DNA of 64,000 nt from CAZCDS01 sp964497585 (GCA_964497585.1 CAZCDS010000003.1:1-64000); one strand, 5' to 3'; shown: positions 53,112 through 62,336, counted from the stretch's first letter. A program made the numbers and translations. Notes: a model not told the origin generated them from the sequence alone.

Positions 53112-53312
53112 GATTGCGGTTCCTTCCTCCAGCAAACGTTATTGATTCATGTCGCGTGCGCCCCACGCCGCATGCGTTCTTGGGGGATTCTGGCAAAACC
53201 CTCGCTAAATGCAAGATCTTTCGATCTCAGCCTCACTCGCGCCCAAGAGCAGCACACATATCTCGGCGACTCTCTTTCACGTCACGTTCCCGATTTTCCG
53301 ATCTATTTTCGA

Positions 53313-53341
53313 TTGATATCTCCTCCGATATCCTATATAAT
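53313..53341 (+). promoter_or_regulatory. Promoter of the Pro/Glu-rich protein gene
   Basis: TTGATA (53313-53318), a 17-base spacer and a perfect TATAAT (53336-53341), 37 bases before the start codon at 53378. Confidence 0.8.
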
Positions 53342-53377
53342 TCAACATACTACACTCCTCTTGCCGGAGAGTTTCCC

Positions 53378-54184
53378 ATGGCCAAACTCGTTGACCAAAT
53401 CACCGCGGATGACCTTCTCTCGGTCATTCGGGAAGGATCCGTGAAGAAAGAGATCATCAAGAAATTCCGCACCTCGGACGAGGAACTGGCCAGGATGCTC
53501 TTGCCCCTCTATCGGGGAGGGCAGATGTCCAAAGAGGAATTTAACGATTTCTTCAAGGGACTCTCCATTGCAACGGAGACCTCGACTGAGAAGGTTCCTC
53601 TGGGAGAGAAACCGAGCAGGGTGTCCGTCCCGGAACGCCCGAGCGAGGTGAAACCCGCTCCCAAACCGGAACCTGTTCCAGAGAAAAAACCCCCCAAGCT
53701 GCAGGCCGTTGCTGAATTGAAGCCGGATCCGGAAACGGAACTGCTTCCTCCAAAGGAGCCCGTTCCACAGCCCGAACCTGTGCCGGTCAAGGAACCCGTT
53801 GTGGAACCGATCGACGAACCCACTGCAGAAGTCGAAGAGGTTCTTGGTGAAACGGTCACCGCGGAGATACAGGATGGAGCCACCGAGGAAATCGTCGGCG
53901 AACTCATTTCCGAGGAAGTGGAGGTGCCTGAAGAGATTGCTCCCGCGCCCCCTCCAGTCGAACCCGTGGTCGAACGTCCCTCGGAGCCGAAATTCGTTCC
54001 GACGAGCCTCGAATTCGAACCGGAATCTGCACCCGTAGAGAAAGCGGCTCCCGTGATGGAGACTGAGGCGCCCGAGCGCAAGAGTCAACCAACAGCACGC
54101 GAACTCTTTTCCACCATACTCGGCAAGCTTGATTCCATCGATGCACGACTGGCTAAAATCGAAGACAAGCTCGAAGGCGACTAG
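53378..54184 (+). CDS. Pro/Glu-rich protein with helical ends, unknown function
   Basis: A 268-residue cytoplasmic protein. Residues 1 to about 70 form a folded helical domain (ADDLLSVIREGSVKKEIIKKF, then LLPLYRGGQMSKEEFNDFFKG), followed by about 160 residues of low-complexity Pro, Glu and Val repeats (PEPVPEKKPP, EPVPQPEPVPVKEP), then a C-terminal helix (ELFSTILGKLDSIDARLAKIEDKL) that looks like a short coiled coil. No family is recognised. The small N-terminal helical domain resembles domains that bind other proteins. The excellent promoter and binding site (GGAG 8 bases upstream) argue it is a real, well-expressed gene. Confidence 0.7.
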   Translation: MAKLVDQITADDLLSVIREGSVKKEIIKKFRTSDEELARMLLPLYRGGQMSKEEFNDFFKGLSIATETSTEKVPLGEKPSRVSVPERPSEVKPAPKPEPVPEKKPPKLQAVAELKPDPETELLPPKEPVPQPEPVPVKEPVVEPIDEPTAEVEEVLGETVTAEIQDGATEEIVGELISEEVEVPEEIAPAPPPVEPVVERPSEPKFVPTSLEFEPESAPVEKAAPVMETEAPERKSQPTARELFSTILGKLDSIDARLAKIEDKLEGD

Positions 54185-54460
54185 CACCGCGATCGTTTTC
54201 CCTTTTTCGCGGGCCTTATCCGCCTGGTCAATTCCTGCAATCCCCTCCTGGAATCCGACATACCGCGTCATCCCTCACCGATTAGCCGCGGCTGCCTTGT
54301 TTTCGGACAAATCGATAGACTTCCGGACCCTCCTGATCAATAATGGCAACGATTCCGAGGAAAATTCGGGAGGGGCACGTTGTTTCTCTGCCGTGCAGGT
54401 GAAGTTCGCGCGTCACCGCCCGTAAGAAAGCGTAAAGATTGGTTGAGGAAGGAGCCTGAC

Positions 54461-55102
54461 ATGAGAATGCGTACGATAGGGACCACAATCATCGCGATTC
54501 CGGCCTGCCTGATTCTGTGGGCGGCCTGGATCGGTTGCTCCTTCGCGGGCGAAACTGTGATAGCGAAGATGAGCCTGAATCGGTTGAACAACGACTCGAA
54601 GACCATTCAGTTGGTGCTCGAAGACCTCAAGCGCAAAGAGAACCTGTCACGAGCGGGACTCCGGGCAATGGCGGAAGAACTCCAGGCCGCTCAAAAGAAG
54701 GCCAGTGTCGAGAAGGCCAATCTGCCGAAGGACGAACAGAAGAAGCTCGATGTTGAACTCAAACTCAAGAGAGAGGCCTTCGATCAAGCGAGCAGGGAAG
54801 CCCGGGTGAAGCTCTCCTTCGGCCGTAAGTCGGTTCAGCGGGCGTTGCGTCAGAGAATCGCCAAAATCATTGCAAATATCGCAAAAAAAGAGGGTATTTC
54901 GGTTGTGATTCGAGAGGAGTTGCTCCTCTATTCTGCCGGAATCCCCGATATCAGCGACAAGGTGATCGCTGAACTCGATTCCGCTCCTTTCCAGGGTCTT
55001 CGAGCTCCCCCGAAGAAACTCCCCGGTCCCGCTCCCGCCAAACCTGCACCTGGGCCGAAACCGCCGAAGAAAAAAGAAGGCAAAGGCAACGAGAAGAAGT
55101 AG
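54461..55102 (+). CDS. Skp/OmpH-like periplasmic protein
   Basis: A 213-residue exported protein with a signal peptide (about residues 1-30, AAWIGCSFAGET). The mature part has a beta strand (VIAKMSLNRLNNDSKT), a long helical hairpin (coiled coil, about 50-130) and a returning strand (ISVVIREELLLYSAGIPDISDKVI), the pattern of Skp/OmpH chaperones that hold unfolded outer-membrane proteins. The tail, about 30 residues of Pro, Lys and Ala, is not typical of Skp. ATG 54461 is chosen (AAGGAG 6 bases upstream). It reads toward lpd, 54 bases away. Confidence 0.75.
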   Translation: MRMRTIGTTIIAIPACLILWAAWIGCSFAGETVIAKMSLNRLNNDSKTIQLVLEDLKRKENLSRAGLRAMAEELQAAQKKASVEKANLPKDEQKKLDVELKLKREAFDQASREARVKLSFGRKSVQRALRQRIAKIIANIAKKEGISVVIREELLLYSAGIPDISDKVIAELDSAPFQGLRAPPKKLPGPAPAKPAPGPKPPKKKEGKGNEKK

Positions 55103-55156
55103 ACGGTCGGTCCCGCGCTGACCTGAAAAGGCCTGAACTTCTGGTGCAGATCTACC

Positions 55157-56569
55157 ATGGGTGACAGATCGGACATTATCATAATCGGTGGAGGTCCCGG
55201 AGGATACGTGGCCGCGCTTTGCGCCGCGCAGCTCGGCCTGAGTGTCGTGCTCGCGGAACGAGAACGCATCGGAGGCGTTTGTCTCAACCGCGGGTGCATC
55301 CCTACGAAAACGCTCCTGTCCGATGTAGAGGGGTACCACTGGGTTCGCCGCTCTTTTGCGCACGGTATCGTGCCTGAAGTTCCGAGGCTTGACTTCAACC
55401 GTCTCATCGAGCGCAAGAACGGGGTTGTGGATGAGCTCGTCACGAGCCTGGAGAAACTCCTCTCTGCCAAGGGCGTGAGAATGGTGACCGGCACAGCGCG
55501 GTTGCTGCAACCGGGCGTGGTCGCCGTCGATTCGGGGGAGATTCTTGAGGGGAACGCGGTAATCCTCGCAACCGGTTCCCGGCCGTGGATTCCCCCCATC
55601 GACGGAGCCGGGTTGCAAGGGGTAGTCGGCACGAGGGAAATCCTCGAGCTGCAACGGCTTCCGGAAAGCCTCGTGATCATCGGGGGAGGGATGATCGGGC
55701 AGGAATTCGCCGCCATATTCTCGGCCCTGGGATGCAAGGTCACCGTGCTGGAGGCCCTCGGCAGGATTCTCTACGAGGTCGACCGTGAGTTGGCGCGGAA
55801 GTACTCCAGCCTCCTGCTGAGCAGCGGGATCAAAACGGAGGCCGGAGTAAGCGTGCAGCGCATCGAGAAATCCGGTGAACGCCTGCGCGTCATATACGAG
55901 AAGAGATCCAAGGAGAAGACCACCGAAGGGGACCTCGTGCTCATGGCCACCGGGAGGCGACCCTGTGTTGAGGGATCCGGGGCAGAGGAACTCGGGCTGG
56001 AAATCCGAGCGGGCGCGGTGCAGGTTGATCAATTCCTTCGAACATCCGTTGAAGGAATCTACGCCATCGGCGACGTTGTCGGGAGCAAGATGCTCGCTCA
56101 TGTGGCGTCCTGTCATGCCGAGCGCGCGGTGGAGCATATTGCGGGTCACTCCCGATCGGCTGAGGATGAGTTGGTCCCGTGCTGCGTGTACACGCTTCCG
56201 CAAATCGCCTGGGTCGGCCCCAACGAGCAAGAGGCGGTCGACGCAGGTAAATCCTTCCGCACGAGCACGTTCTCGCTCTCGGCTAGCGGAAAGGCGCTGG
56301 CGATGGGTGAGTCCCGCGGCTGGATCAAACTCTTGGAGGACTCCGAGACCGGCCGGCTCATAGGTGCCCATATGATGGGCCCGGGCGTATCGGAACTGGT
56401 CGGCGAATTGACCCTCGCCATCCGGAAGGGGATGTCCGCGTCGGACATAGCCGATACGATCCACCCGCATCCGACCATATCCGAAGCGCTCAGGGAGGCC
56501 GCTCTGGGCCTGCTTGACGGACCCATCCACGCAGCCGCGAGAGTGAAGACCTTTCAGGGACGGGATTAA
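55157..56569 (+). CDS. lpdA: Dihydrolipoyl dehydrogenase
   Basis: Re-oxidises lipoamide groups on carrier proteins, passing electrons to NAD. The 470-residue flavoprotein has the FAD motif IGGGPGGYVAALCAAQLG, the redox-active disulphide Cys42/Cys47 in CLNRGCIPTK, the NAD-binding IIGGGMIGQEFAAIFSALG, the second FAD motif YAIGDV, and the C-terminal HPHPTISEALREA with the active-site His-Glu pair. It is 10 bases from the lipoate ligase gene and is the first of a three-gene unit devoted to lipoate chemistry. No 2-oxoacid dehydrogenase or glycine cleavage genes are adjacent. Confidence 0.95.
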   Translation: MGDRSDIIIIGGGPGGYVAALCAAQLGLSVVLAERERIGGVCLNRGCIPTKTLLSDVEGYHWVRRSFAHGIVPEVPRLDFNRLIERKNGVVDELVTSLEKLLSAKGVRMVTGTARLLQPGVVAVDSGEILEGNAVILATGSRPWIPPIDGAGLQGVVGTREILELQRLPESLVIIGGGMIGQEFAAIFSALGCKVTVLEALGRILYEVDRELARKYSSLLLSSGIKTEAGVSVQRIEKSGERLRVIYEKRSKEKTTEGDLVLMATGRRPCVEGSGAEELGLEIRAGAVQVDQFLRTSVEGIYAIGDVVGSKMLAHVASCHAERAVEHIAGHSRSAEDELVPCCVYTLPQIAWVGPNEQEAVDAGKSFRTSTFSLSASGKALAMGESRGWIKLLEDSETGRLIGAHMMGPGVSELVGELTLAIRKGMSASDIADTIHPHPTISEALREAALGLLDGPIHAAARVKTFQGRD

Positions 56570-56579
56570 AGGCTTGCAG

Positions 56580-58151
56580 ATGATCGAATTCCGAATCCTC
56601 GACACCGGACATCTCACGGCAGCGGCCAACATGGCGCTGGACAAGATTATCCTTGAGGAGGTAGCAGACCGAACAAGTCTCCCCACGGTTCGCTTTCTCC
56701 AGTTCAGACCGGCTGCAGCGCTTGTCGGATACCACCAGGACGTTAACCTGGAACTCAGGCTCGACTACTGCCGCGAAAACGACATCGACATCAACCGTCG
56801 GCACACAGGCGGGGGGAGCATCTTTTTTCAGAAATCCGCGCTCGGGTGGGAACTCTTCGGCGTTTTTGGGCAACAGCCCTTCACCGGCACGTACGAAACC
56901 ATTCTCAACCGAGTCTGTCGGGCAGCCGCTGCAGGATTGTCGAGATTGGGCATTGAGGCGGCGTTCAGACCCCGCAACGACATCGAAGTGCACGGCAGGA
57001 AGATCTCCGGCACGGGAGGCGTAACAGTAACCGGCGGATTCATGTTTCAGGGAACGGTTCTCGTGGAGAACGAGATCGAGGGGTTTCTCAAGGCGCTGCG
57101 GGTGCCGGTGGAAAAACTGAAGAAACGTGAAATCGAATCGCTTTTGGAGAGAATCTGCTTTCTTTCGGATCTCATTCATCCGACGCCCTCCATCGAAACC
57201 GTCAAGACAGCCGTGGCGGGCGAATTCGAGGAGCAGTTCGGAATTCGTCTGGTCCCGGGAGATCTCACGCAAAGGGAGCGGAGCAGGCTCGAAAACGAAA
57301 TCGGCTTCTTTCAGAGCGATCGATGGATCATGGCGCGTTCCCGACCGGCGTACGAAGGGGAGCCCACGCGCTCGATCACCCAGACCGATGCTGGTACCAT
57401 GAGCGTTCACCTTTGGCCCGCGCCCGGCGGACGCACGGTGCGACAGGCGCTGATAGCCGGGGACTTCTTTGCCGTTCCCGGCCGTCTCGTCAACGATCTG
57501 GAGGCCGCCCTCGTGGGCCATCGGCTGACAAAGGATGCGTTGTACGACGCGGTTATTTCTTTCTTCGACCGGTATGACGGTCACATCGTGGGAATCGATA
57601 CGCAAGAGGTGGCCGAGGCTATGGGGGCCGCGGCGGACCGGCTGAAACTTCTCTCCGGAGATTTCACCCTGGACGAGGTCAACGAGATGTATCTTGTCAA
57701 CGTGGGCCCCGAAGATTTATGGAACCACCGACCGAGATGGCTTCTCCTGCCTTACTGTTCAAAGAATCTCGATTGCGACTATCGAACCGTACCCGGGTGC
57801 GAAGAATGCGGATTATGTGAGATCGGAGCATGTCATGAGCTTGCCCGCAAGCTGAACATGGAACCGGTAACGATTCAGAGTTTCGAGCATCTTATGGAGG
57901 TGCTCGCCTCGCGTTGTCAGGACAGGAAAGGCCTGTACGTGGGCTCCTGTTGCGAGGCATTCTATTCGAAGCACCAACGGGAAATGGAAGAGATTCGCGC
58001 CCGAGGAGTGCTCATCAATCTCGATTCCACCACCTGCTATGATCTGGGCAAAGGGACGGTTGCATACGCGGGCAGATTCGACAACAAGACCTCGCTCAAC
58101 ATGGATCTCATCGAAAAGACACTCAGGCATCTCCATGGTTCCGCCGGCTGA
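56580..58151 (+). CDS. Lipoate-protein ligase fused to a DUF116 domain
   Basis: A 523-residue two-part protein. Residues 1 to about 350 are a lipoate-protein ligase A-type domain: RRHTGGG (73-79), RNDIEVHGRKISGTG with the catalytic Lys141, and an LplA C-terminal-like segment. Such domains activate lipoate with ATP and attach it to carrier proteins. From about residue 385 follows a Cys-rich DUF116 domain: LPYC with Cys393, then CEECGLCEIGAC, GLYVGSCCEAF, and a late Cys in STTCYDLG, suggestive of a metal or Fe-S site. ATG 56580 has AAAGG 7 bases upstream. It lies between lpd and a LipT-like flavoprotein gene, which it overlaps by 17 bases, so the three are one unit. Confidence 0.85.
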   Translation: MIEFRILDTGHLTAAANMALDKIILEEVADRTSLPTVRFLQFRPAAALVGYHQDVNLELRLDYCRENDIDINRRHTGGGSIFFQKSALGWELFGVFGQQPFTGTYETILNRVCRAAAAGLSRLGIEAAFRPRNDIEVHGRKISGTGGVTVTGGFMFQGTVLVENEIEGFLKALRVPVEKLKKREIESLLERICFLSDLIHPTPSIETVKTAVAGEFEEQFGIRLVPGDLTQRERSRLENEIGFFQSDRWIMARSRPAYEGEPTRSITQTDAGTMSVHLWPAPGGRTVRQALIAGDFFAVPGRLVNDLEAALVGHRLTKDALYDAVISFFDRYDGHIVGIDTQEVAEAMGAAADRLKLLSGDFTLDEVNEMYLVNVGPEDLWNHRPRWLLLPYCSKNLDCDYRTVPGCEECGLCEIGACHELARKLNMEPVTIQSFEHLMEVLASRCQDRKGLYVGSCCEAFYSKHQREMEEIRARGVLINLDSTTCYDLGKGTVAYAGRFDNKTSLNMDLIEKTLRHLHGSAG

Positions 58152-59229
58152 ATGTCAGGTCCTCGTCGTCGGTGCAGGGCCGGCCGGGTCACGCGCTGGA
58201 GCCGCAAGTGCAGTCGCGGGTGTCCAAACCCTCCTTGTAGACGCGAAGACTCGGATCGGCGAACAGCCCCATTGCGGAGAATTTGTGCCCCGGCAACTCT
58301 TCACCGAGGCGGGTCTGGACCGGAGCTGCATCATCCAGCCCGTGGAGAGGATGGAGACCTTCATCGTCGACTTTCGCAGCAGATCTGGGCCGGTTCTGGC
58401 ACACAACGAGATGGCGGCACCGGGCTACCTCATCGACCGGGTCCGCTTCGACCGCGATCTCGCGCGAACGGCCGCGGCGCATGGTGCGACTGTCCTTTCC
58501 TCGACCCGCCTCATCGGGCGGGAGAATGATGTCTGGATCGTCCGGGTCATGGAAAAGGAATTTGAGGTCCGCGCAGGGTTCGTCGTCGCCGCAGACGGCG
58601 CCGGTTCGACAGTTGCCAAACTGGTCGGCATGGAACGCGGCTCTGTGCTCAAGGGCCTTCAAGTGGAGGTGCCCCTGTGCAAGCCGCTTGACAACACCTT
58701 CGTCTTCCTCAGCCAGGACTTCGTAGGGGGGTACGGATGGCTCTTCCCGAAAGACAAAGTCGCCAATGTGGGCGTAGGAGTCCTGGCCCAAAGGGAACTC
58801 AACACCGGAGAACTCCTGGAAGAGCTGCTCCAATGGCTGAAAAGGAACGGAATGGTTCGCCCGGGAGCCCTCGCCCGCAACGGAGGACTCATACCGATTT
58901 CCGGGGTCCGCGAACGCGTGGTGGCGGACAACGTTCTGCTCTGCGGTGACGCTGCCGGACTCACCCATCCCATAACAGGCGCGGGGATCCCTCAGGCGGT
59001 CTTCTCGGGGGACCAGGCCGGCAGAGCCGCGTCAGCCGCTGTCACGCGTGCGGACCACACTCCTCTCGAGGACTACGAGAACGAAATCAGGACACGTTAT
59101 CGGAAAATCATGGGACACGCGCTGTCGAAACGAAAGCTCATGATCTCCGCGTGGAGTGGACCCGATTTCAGCAGCACCTGCCGACAGGCCTGGATCGGGT
59201 TCAAAGGCTACCGAAAACGAGAGCGATAG
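58135..59229 (+). CDS. FAD-dependent oxidoreductase of the geranylgeranyl-reductase/LipT type
   Basis: A 364-residue flavoprotein with the FAD motif VVGAGPAGSRAGAASA (residues 11-26), GFVVAADGAGSTVAK, GGYGWLFPKDKVANVG, the second motif NVLLCGDAAGLTHPITGAG and QAVFSGDQAGR. Such sequences are often annotated geranylgeranyl reductase. Known from recent work, a flavoprotein of this type (LipT) acts with lipoate ligase and LipS1/LipS2 radical SAM proteins in an alternative lipoate assembly route; the position beside lpd and a lipoate ligase supports that reading here. The assignment is an inference: LipS1/LipS2 are not in the window. ATG 58135 overlaps the ligase gene by 17 bases. Confidence 0.8.
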   Translation: MVPPAECQVLVVGAGPAGSRAGAASAVAGVQTLLVDAKTRIGEQPHCGEFVPRQLFTEAGLDRSCIIQPVERMETFIVDFRSRSGPVLAHNEMAAPGYLIDRVRFDRDLARTAAAHGATVLSSTRLIGRENDVWIVRVMEKEFEVRAGFVVAADGAGSTVAKLVGMERGSVLKGLQVEVPLCKPLDNTFVFLSQDFVGGYGWLFPKDKVANVGVGVLAQRELNTGELLEELLQWLKRNGMVRPGALARNGGLIPISGVRERVVADNVLLCGDAAGLTHPITGAGIPQAVFSGDQAGRAASAAVTRADHTPLEDYENEIRTRYRKIMGHALSKRKLMISAWSGPDFSSTCRQAWIGFKGYRKRER

Positions 59230-59544
59230 ACCGATGGCCTCTAGATTGGCTTCCACGCTCGGCAACGCGCGTCCTTGCTTATACCGATCGTCAAGAATTC
59301 TGTCCTATTGGTGGGGGCCTGTGTCTCAAGAACCTTCCTACATCATCCTGCAAACCAGCGAAGCAAAATGGACATGGTGCGGAAGGACGGCTTCAATAAT
59401 ACCTCAATCAAGGTTTTGAGAAGAAGAACTGCAATGTGATCCCCCTCCCCCGTGAATGGGTGCCGGTATTCTGCATGCGCCAGACTGATCGAAACAGGAA
59501 CGGCTGTTGTTGTTCTTCCCCGTTTCGTCTGACAGATAGCCCGC
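59230..59544. other. Convergent intergenic region with no recognised gene
   Basis: The space between the LipT-like gene and the DUF364 gene holds only frames without recognisable domains and no clear terminator. Confidence 0.4.
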
Positions 59545-60267
59545 TCAGTGCCCGATAGGACAGAACCTGTTAAGATTGAGAACTTCCGCCGGCCCGGCAA
59601 CGGTCACTCCGAAAACCACGGTAGGCTTATCCCGTATCATGTCCTGCAGCGTGGCGTTGCACAAAGCGCTGCCGGTAAGGAAGGCCAAGTCACACCACTG
59701 CAGGTTGGCATTTGTCTCTTCCGGTCCACCGATCTGCACGCCGAACTTTTCCGTGCCGATATTCTCTTCGTCAAGGTCGGTAACCCGGATTTCGAAACTC
59801 TTGGCAAGTTGCTCCAACATGCGCGGCTGCAGCCCCACCATCGCTATCTTAGGATTGCCGTACCGGGATTCCATGAACTTGACGAGTTCTTCCGCGCACC
59901 GCGGGGGTTCATCGTCCCGGCAGTGTATGGTTTGCTCGCAGAGTCCGAATCGGCGCATCACCGCGTTCAAAGTTGCGATCAAGACGGCGTTTTGGAAAGA
60001 GTTTTCCAGTGGCAACTCGGCAACCATGCTCAGCGTGCCATCGAAGTCTCCGAAGCGATCGGTAAAGGCCTGTCCTTTGGCACCTTGGAACTCCGCTTCC
60101 ATCATGCGCTCACGGCCTTTGACCAGAGGATAGTCGTCATGCTCCGGATTCCCGATCGCTTCCTCGGGGGTGAGCGTCTTGACCTTGACGTGCACGGGAG
60201 CATCGTGCAGGTCATATTTCTGAATTAGCTTAAGCAGTTCGGATCGCAGGATGTCGAAGTAGTCCAT
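59545..60267 (-). CDS. DUF364 (putative heavy-metal chelation) protein
   Basis: A 240-residue cytoplasmic protein of the DUF364 family. The typical Rossmann-like second half has NPKIAMVGLQPRMLEQLAK, VTDLDEENIG, DLAFLTGSALCNATLQDMI and VVFGVTVAGPAEVLNLNRFCPIGH; the first half has the LPLENSFQNAVLIATLNAVMRRF block. The family has been linked to metal chelation by domain context, but the biochemistry is unproven. Here it lies directly downstream, on the same strand, of a long run of molybdate/tungstate transport genes, which fits a role in handling the metal or its cofactor. ATG 60267 has GGGAG 6 bases upstream. Confidence 0.82.
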   Translation of the reverse strand: MDYFDILRSELLKLIQKYDLHDAPVHVKVKTLTPEEAIGNPEHDDYPLVKGRERMMEAEFQGAKGQAFTDRFGDFDGTLSMVAELPLENSFQNAVLIATLNAVMRRFGLCEQTIHCRDDEPPRCAEELVKFMESRYGNPKIAMVGLQPRMLEQLAKSFEIRVTDLDEENIGTEKFGVQIGGPEETNANLQWCDLAFLTGSALCNATLQDMIRDKPTVVFGVTVAGPAEVLNLNRFCPIGH

Positions 60268-60495
60268 GCCGTTCTCCCTTTCTCACAATCTATGTGACCA
60301 AAGACTTCGCCAATGATACCGCTTCGTCGCGGTATGTCGATACGCGATCAGAGAAGCGACCCGTGGTCTCCAAGTGGGGGTTTCCCACACTCGGCCGCTC
60401 TCCCGCAGGTCCCGCCACGGCGGATCGCCCCCCTCGCTTTCTGGGAAAGAGGGCGGCATCAGGGCAAATCTTATTCGTCAAAAGACGCATTGGCA

Positions 60496-61536
60496 TCACA
60501 CAATCTCGAACGACTTCAGTCCTATTACCCCATGCACCAAGTCTCCCGGAACCAGTCCCAATTCTCGTCCGCGCTCCGCAGGCATCTCCACCCGAAGTTC
60601 CTCTCCGTTTAAACGGACGGCTATACGAACCGAGTCGTCGGCATGGTCCACCGACCTCACGGTACCGGTGAAACGATTGATCGACGGACCGGCCGGCGGT
60701 TCCGCTCCGATGTCAATGCCGCTGGGGCTTACCGCAACCTGGTTGAACTGACGCCCCTCATCGGGAACATACCAATGTGTGCCGGCCCACGTGATCTTGA
60801 CGAGTCCGTTCCCGGAAAATTCCGTCAGGACAGGACTGAGGACATTCGGTCTTTCCAGGAACGAATCCGCCGGCCATGAATTTTCGACCCACACCTTCGC
60901 CGGCGGACCGACCGGAGTGAGTATTCCCTCCCTCATAACAGCAAGGTCGTCGGCCATTTCACGGGCTTCTTCCATGTTATGGGTTACAAAGATGGCCGTG
61001 AGGCCGAGTCGCTTGAGCAGCGCCCGCAACTCGTAACGAAGATGACGAGCGCTCCTGAAGTCCAGTTTGCTGAGCGGTTCGTCAAGGAGCAGGATTTTCG
61101 GTTCGGATGCCAAGGCTCGAGCCAACGCCGCCCGCTGCTTCTCCCCACCGCTTAGCATGGACGGAAGTCGCTCGGCTAGTTGCGCTATGCGGAGAAGCTC
61201 CATGAGTTCCTTCGCCCGCATTTGCTTCCGGTGACGGGGCACATGGAGCCGTTCCATGGCAATGCGGAGGTTTCCCTCTATGCTCAGGTGAGGGAAGAGA
61301 TAGAGATCCTGGCTCACATAGCCGACTTCCCTCAAATGTGGGGGAAGGTGCTGGATCTCACACCCGTCCACGGCGATCGTGCCCCCGTGAGGAGCAAGTC
61401 CTGCAATCGCCTTGAGCAGACTTGTCTTGCCCGCTCCTGAAGGACCAACGATTACGAAGGTCTTGCCACCGGAGACCCGCAATCGGATGTTCTTGAGGAA
61501 CCGATTGCATACGTCGATGAGTTCGATCTCCGACAC
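60496..61536 (-). CDS. Molybdate/tungstate-type ABC transporter ATP-binding protein
   Basis: The ATPase of the second ABC module, about 346 residues. It has the Walker A GPSGAGKT (31-38), the signature LSGGEKQRAALARAL, Walker B ILLLDEP and the switch His in IFVTHNMEEA. The C-terminal ~110 residues (FTGTVRSVDHADDSVRIAVRLNG...) form a TOBE/MOP-like domain that binds the oxyanion or senses it. The start is uncertain: GTG 61536 (GGGG five bases upstream) or GTG 61542. It follows the permease gene by 14 bases. It is the partner of the adjacent permease and binding protein. Confidence 0.88.
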   Translation of the reverse strand: MSEIELIDVCNRFLKNIRLRVSGGKTFVIVGPSGAGKTSLLKAIAGLAPHGGTIAVDGCEIQHLPPHLREVGYVSQDLYLFPHLSIEGNLRIAMERLHVPRHRKQMRAKELMELLRIAQLAERLPSMLSGGEKQRAALARALASEPKILLLDEPLSKLDFRSARHLRYELRALLKRLGLTAIFVTHNMEEAREMADDLAVMREGILTPVGPPAKVWVENSWPADSFLERPNVLSPVLTEFSGNGLVKITWAGTHWYVPDEGRQFNQVAVSPSGIDIGAEPPAGPSINRFTGTVRSVDHADDSVRIAVRLNGEELRVEMPAERGRELGLVPGDLVHGVIGLKSFEIV

Positions 61537-61550
61537 GATCACCCCATGGA

Positions 61551-62336
61551 TTAGACTCCGGCATGGCCGTTGCGCCGGACGAGCCGAAGCGCGAGCAGCA
61601 GCAGGAATGCCGTTCCTACCAGTACAAGCGCGCACGAGACGGCGGTCCCCAACTGCCCGCTGGAGATATTCAGGTAAACCGCTATGGGGAGCGTTTCCGT
61701 GTGAAAGCGCGTGGCTCCGGCCACCATCAACGTTGCACCGAATTCTCCCAGCGCACGGGCCCACGCCAGGATAATTCCGGAGGCGATGTTTCGACCGGCC
61801 AAGGGAAGGTTGATTTTGACGAAGACCTTCCACGCGCTCAGTCCCAAGGTCATGGCCGTCGCCTCATAGCCCCGGTCCACCGACTCGAATGCAGCCTTGG
61901 AACTCCTTATAACGATCGGCACCGCCACAAAAGTCTGCGCCACCACTGCCCCCCACGGCGACAGAACCAGATTAATGCCAAACTCGGCCAACGGTCCTCC
62001 CAGCATGCCTCTCCCCAACAGAAAGAGCAGTCCAACGCCCGCAACCAACGGGGGCATGACAAGCGGCACATCCAGGAGTGTGTCAACTGCGCCTTTGCCT
62101 CGGAAGTCACGCCTCGCCAGAAAGTAAGCCGCAGGGATTCCCAAGAGTGACGCGACAAACACCGCTCCCACAGAACACGCGAACGACAATCTGAGCGCAA
62201 ACATTGTCTCGGATGATCGGAGTGCAGAGAGTAACTCCCCACTGGACACTTGGGAAACCAGTGCCGCCAGCACGCCCGCTACGAACAACACGACGAGCCC
62301 GAGCGGTATGACAAGTATCCGATCCAGCTTGTCCAC
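61551..62336 (-). CDS. Molybdate/tungstate ABC transporter permease
   Basis: A 261-residue inner-membrane protein with about six spans. The EAA-like loop motif ARALGEFGATLMVAG is characteristic of ModB/WtpB permeases; the helix VPLVMPPLVAGVGLLFLLG is also typical. It starts at GTG 62336 with GGAGGA a few bases upstream. It belongs with the binding protein (62356-63141) and the ATPase (60496-61536), all on the minus strand, with 14-19 bases between genes. Confidence 0.9.
   Translation of the reverse strand: MDKLDRILVIPLGLVVLFVAGVLAALVSQVSSGELLSALRSSETMFALRLSFACSVGAVFVASLLGIPAAYFLARRDFRGKGAVDTLLDVPLVMPPLVAGVGLLFLLGRGMLGGPLAEFGINLVLSPWGAVVAQTFVAVPIVIRSSKAAFESVDRGYEATAMTLGLSAWKVFVKINLPLAGRNIASGIILAWARALGEFGATLMVAGATRFHTETLPIAVYLNISSGQLGTAVSCALVLVGTAFLLLLALRLVRRNGHAGV

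Noticed and set aside
54647..56686. Minus-strand frame of 679 codons
   Set aside because: It is a mirror of the Skp-like and lpd genes, with no domain and no ribosome binding site.
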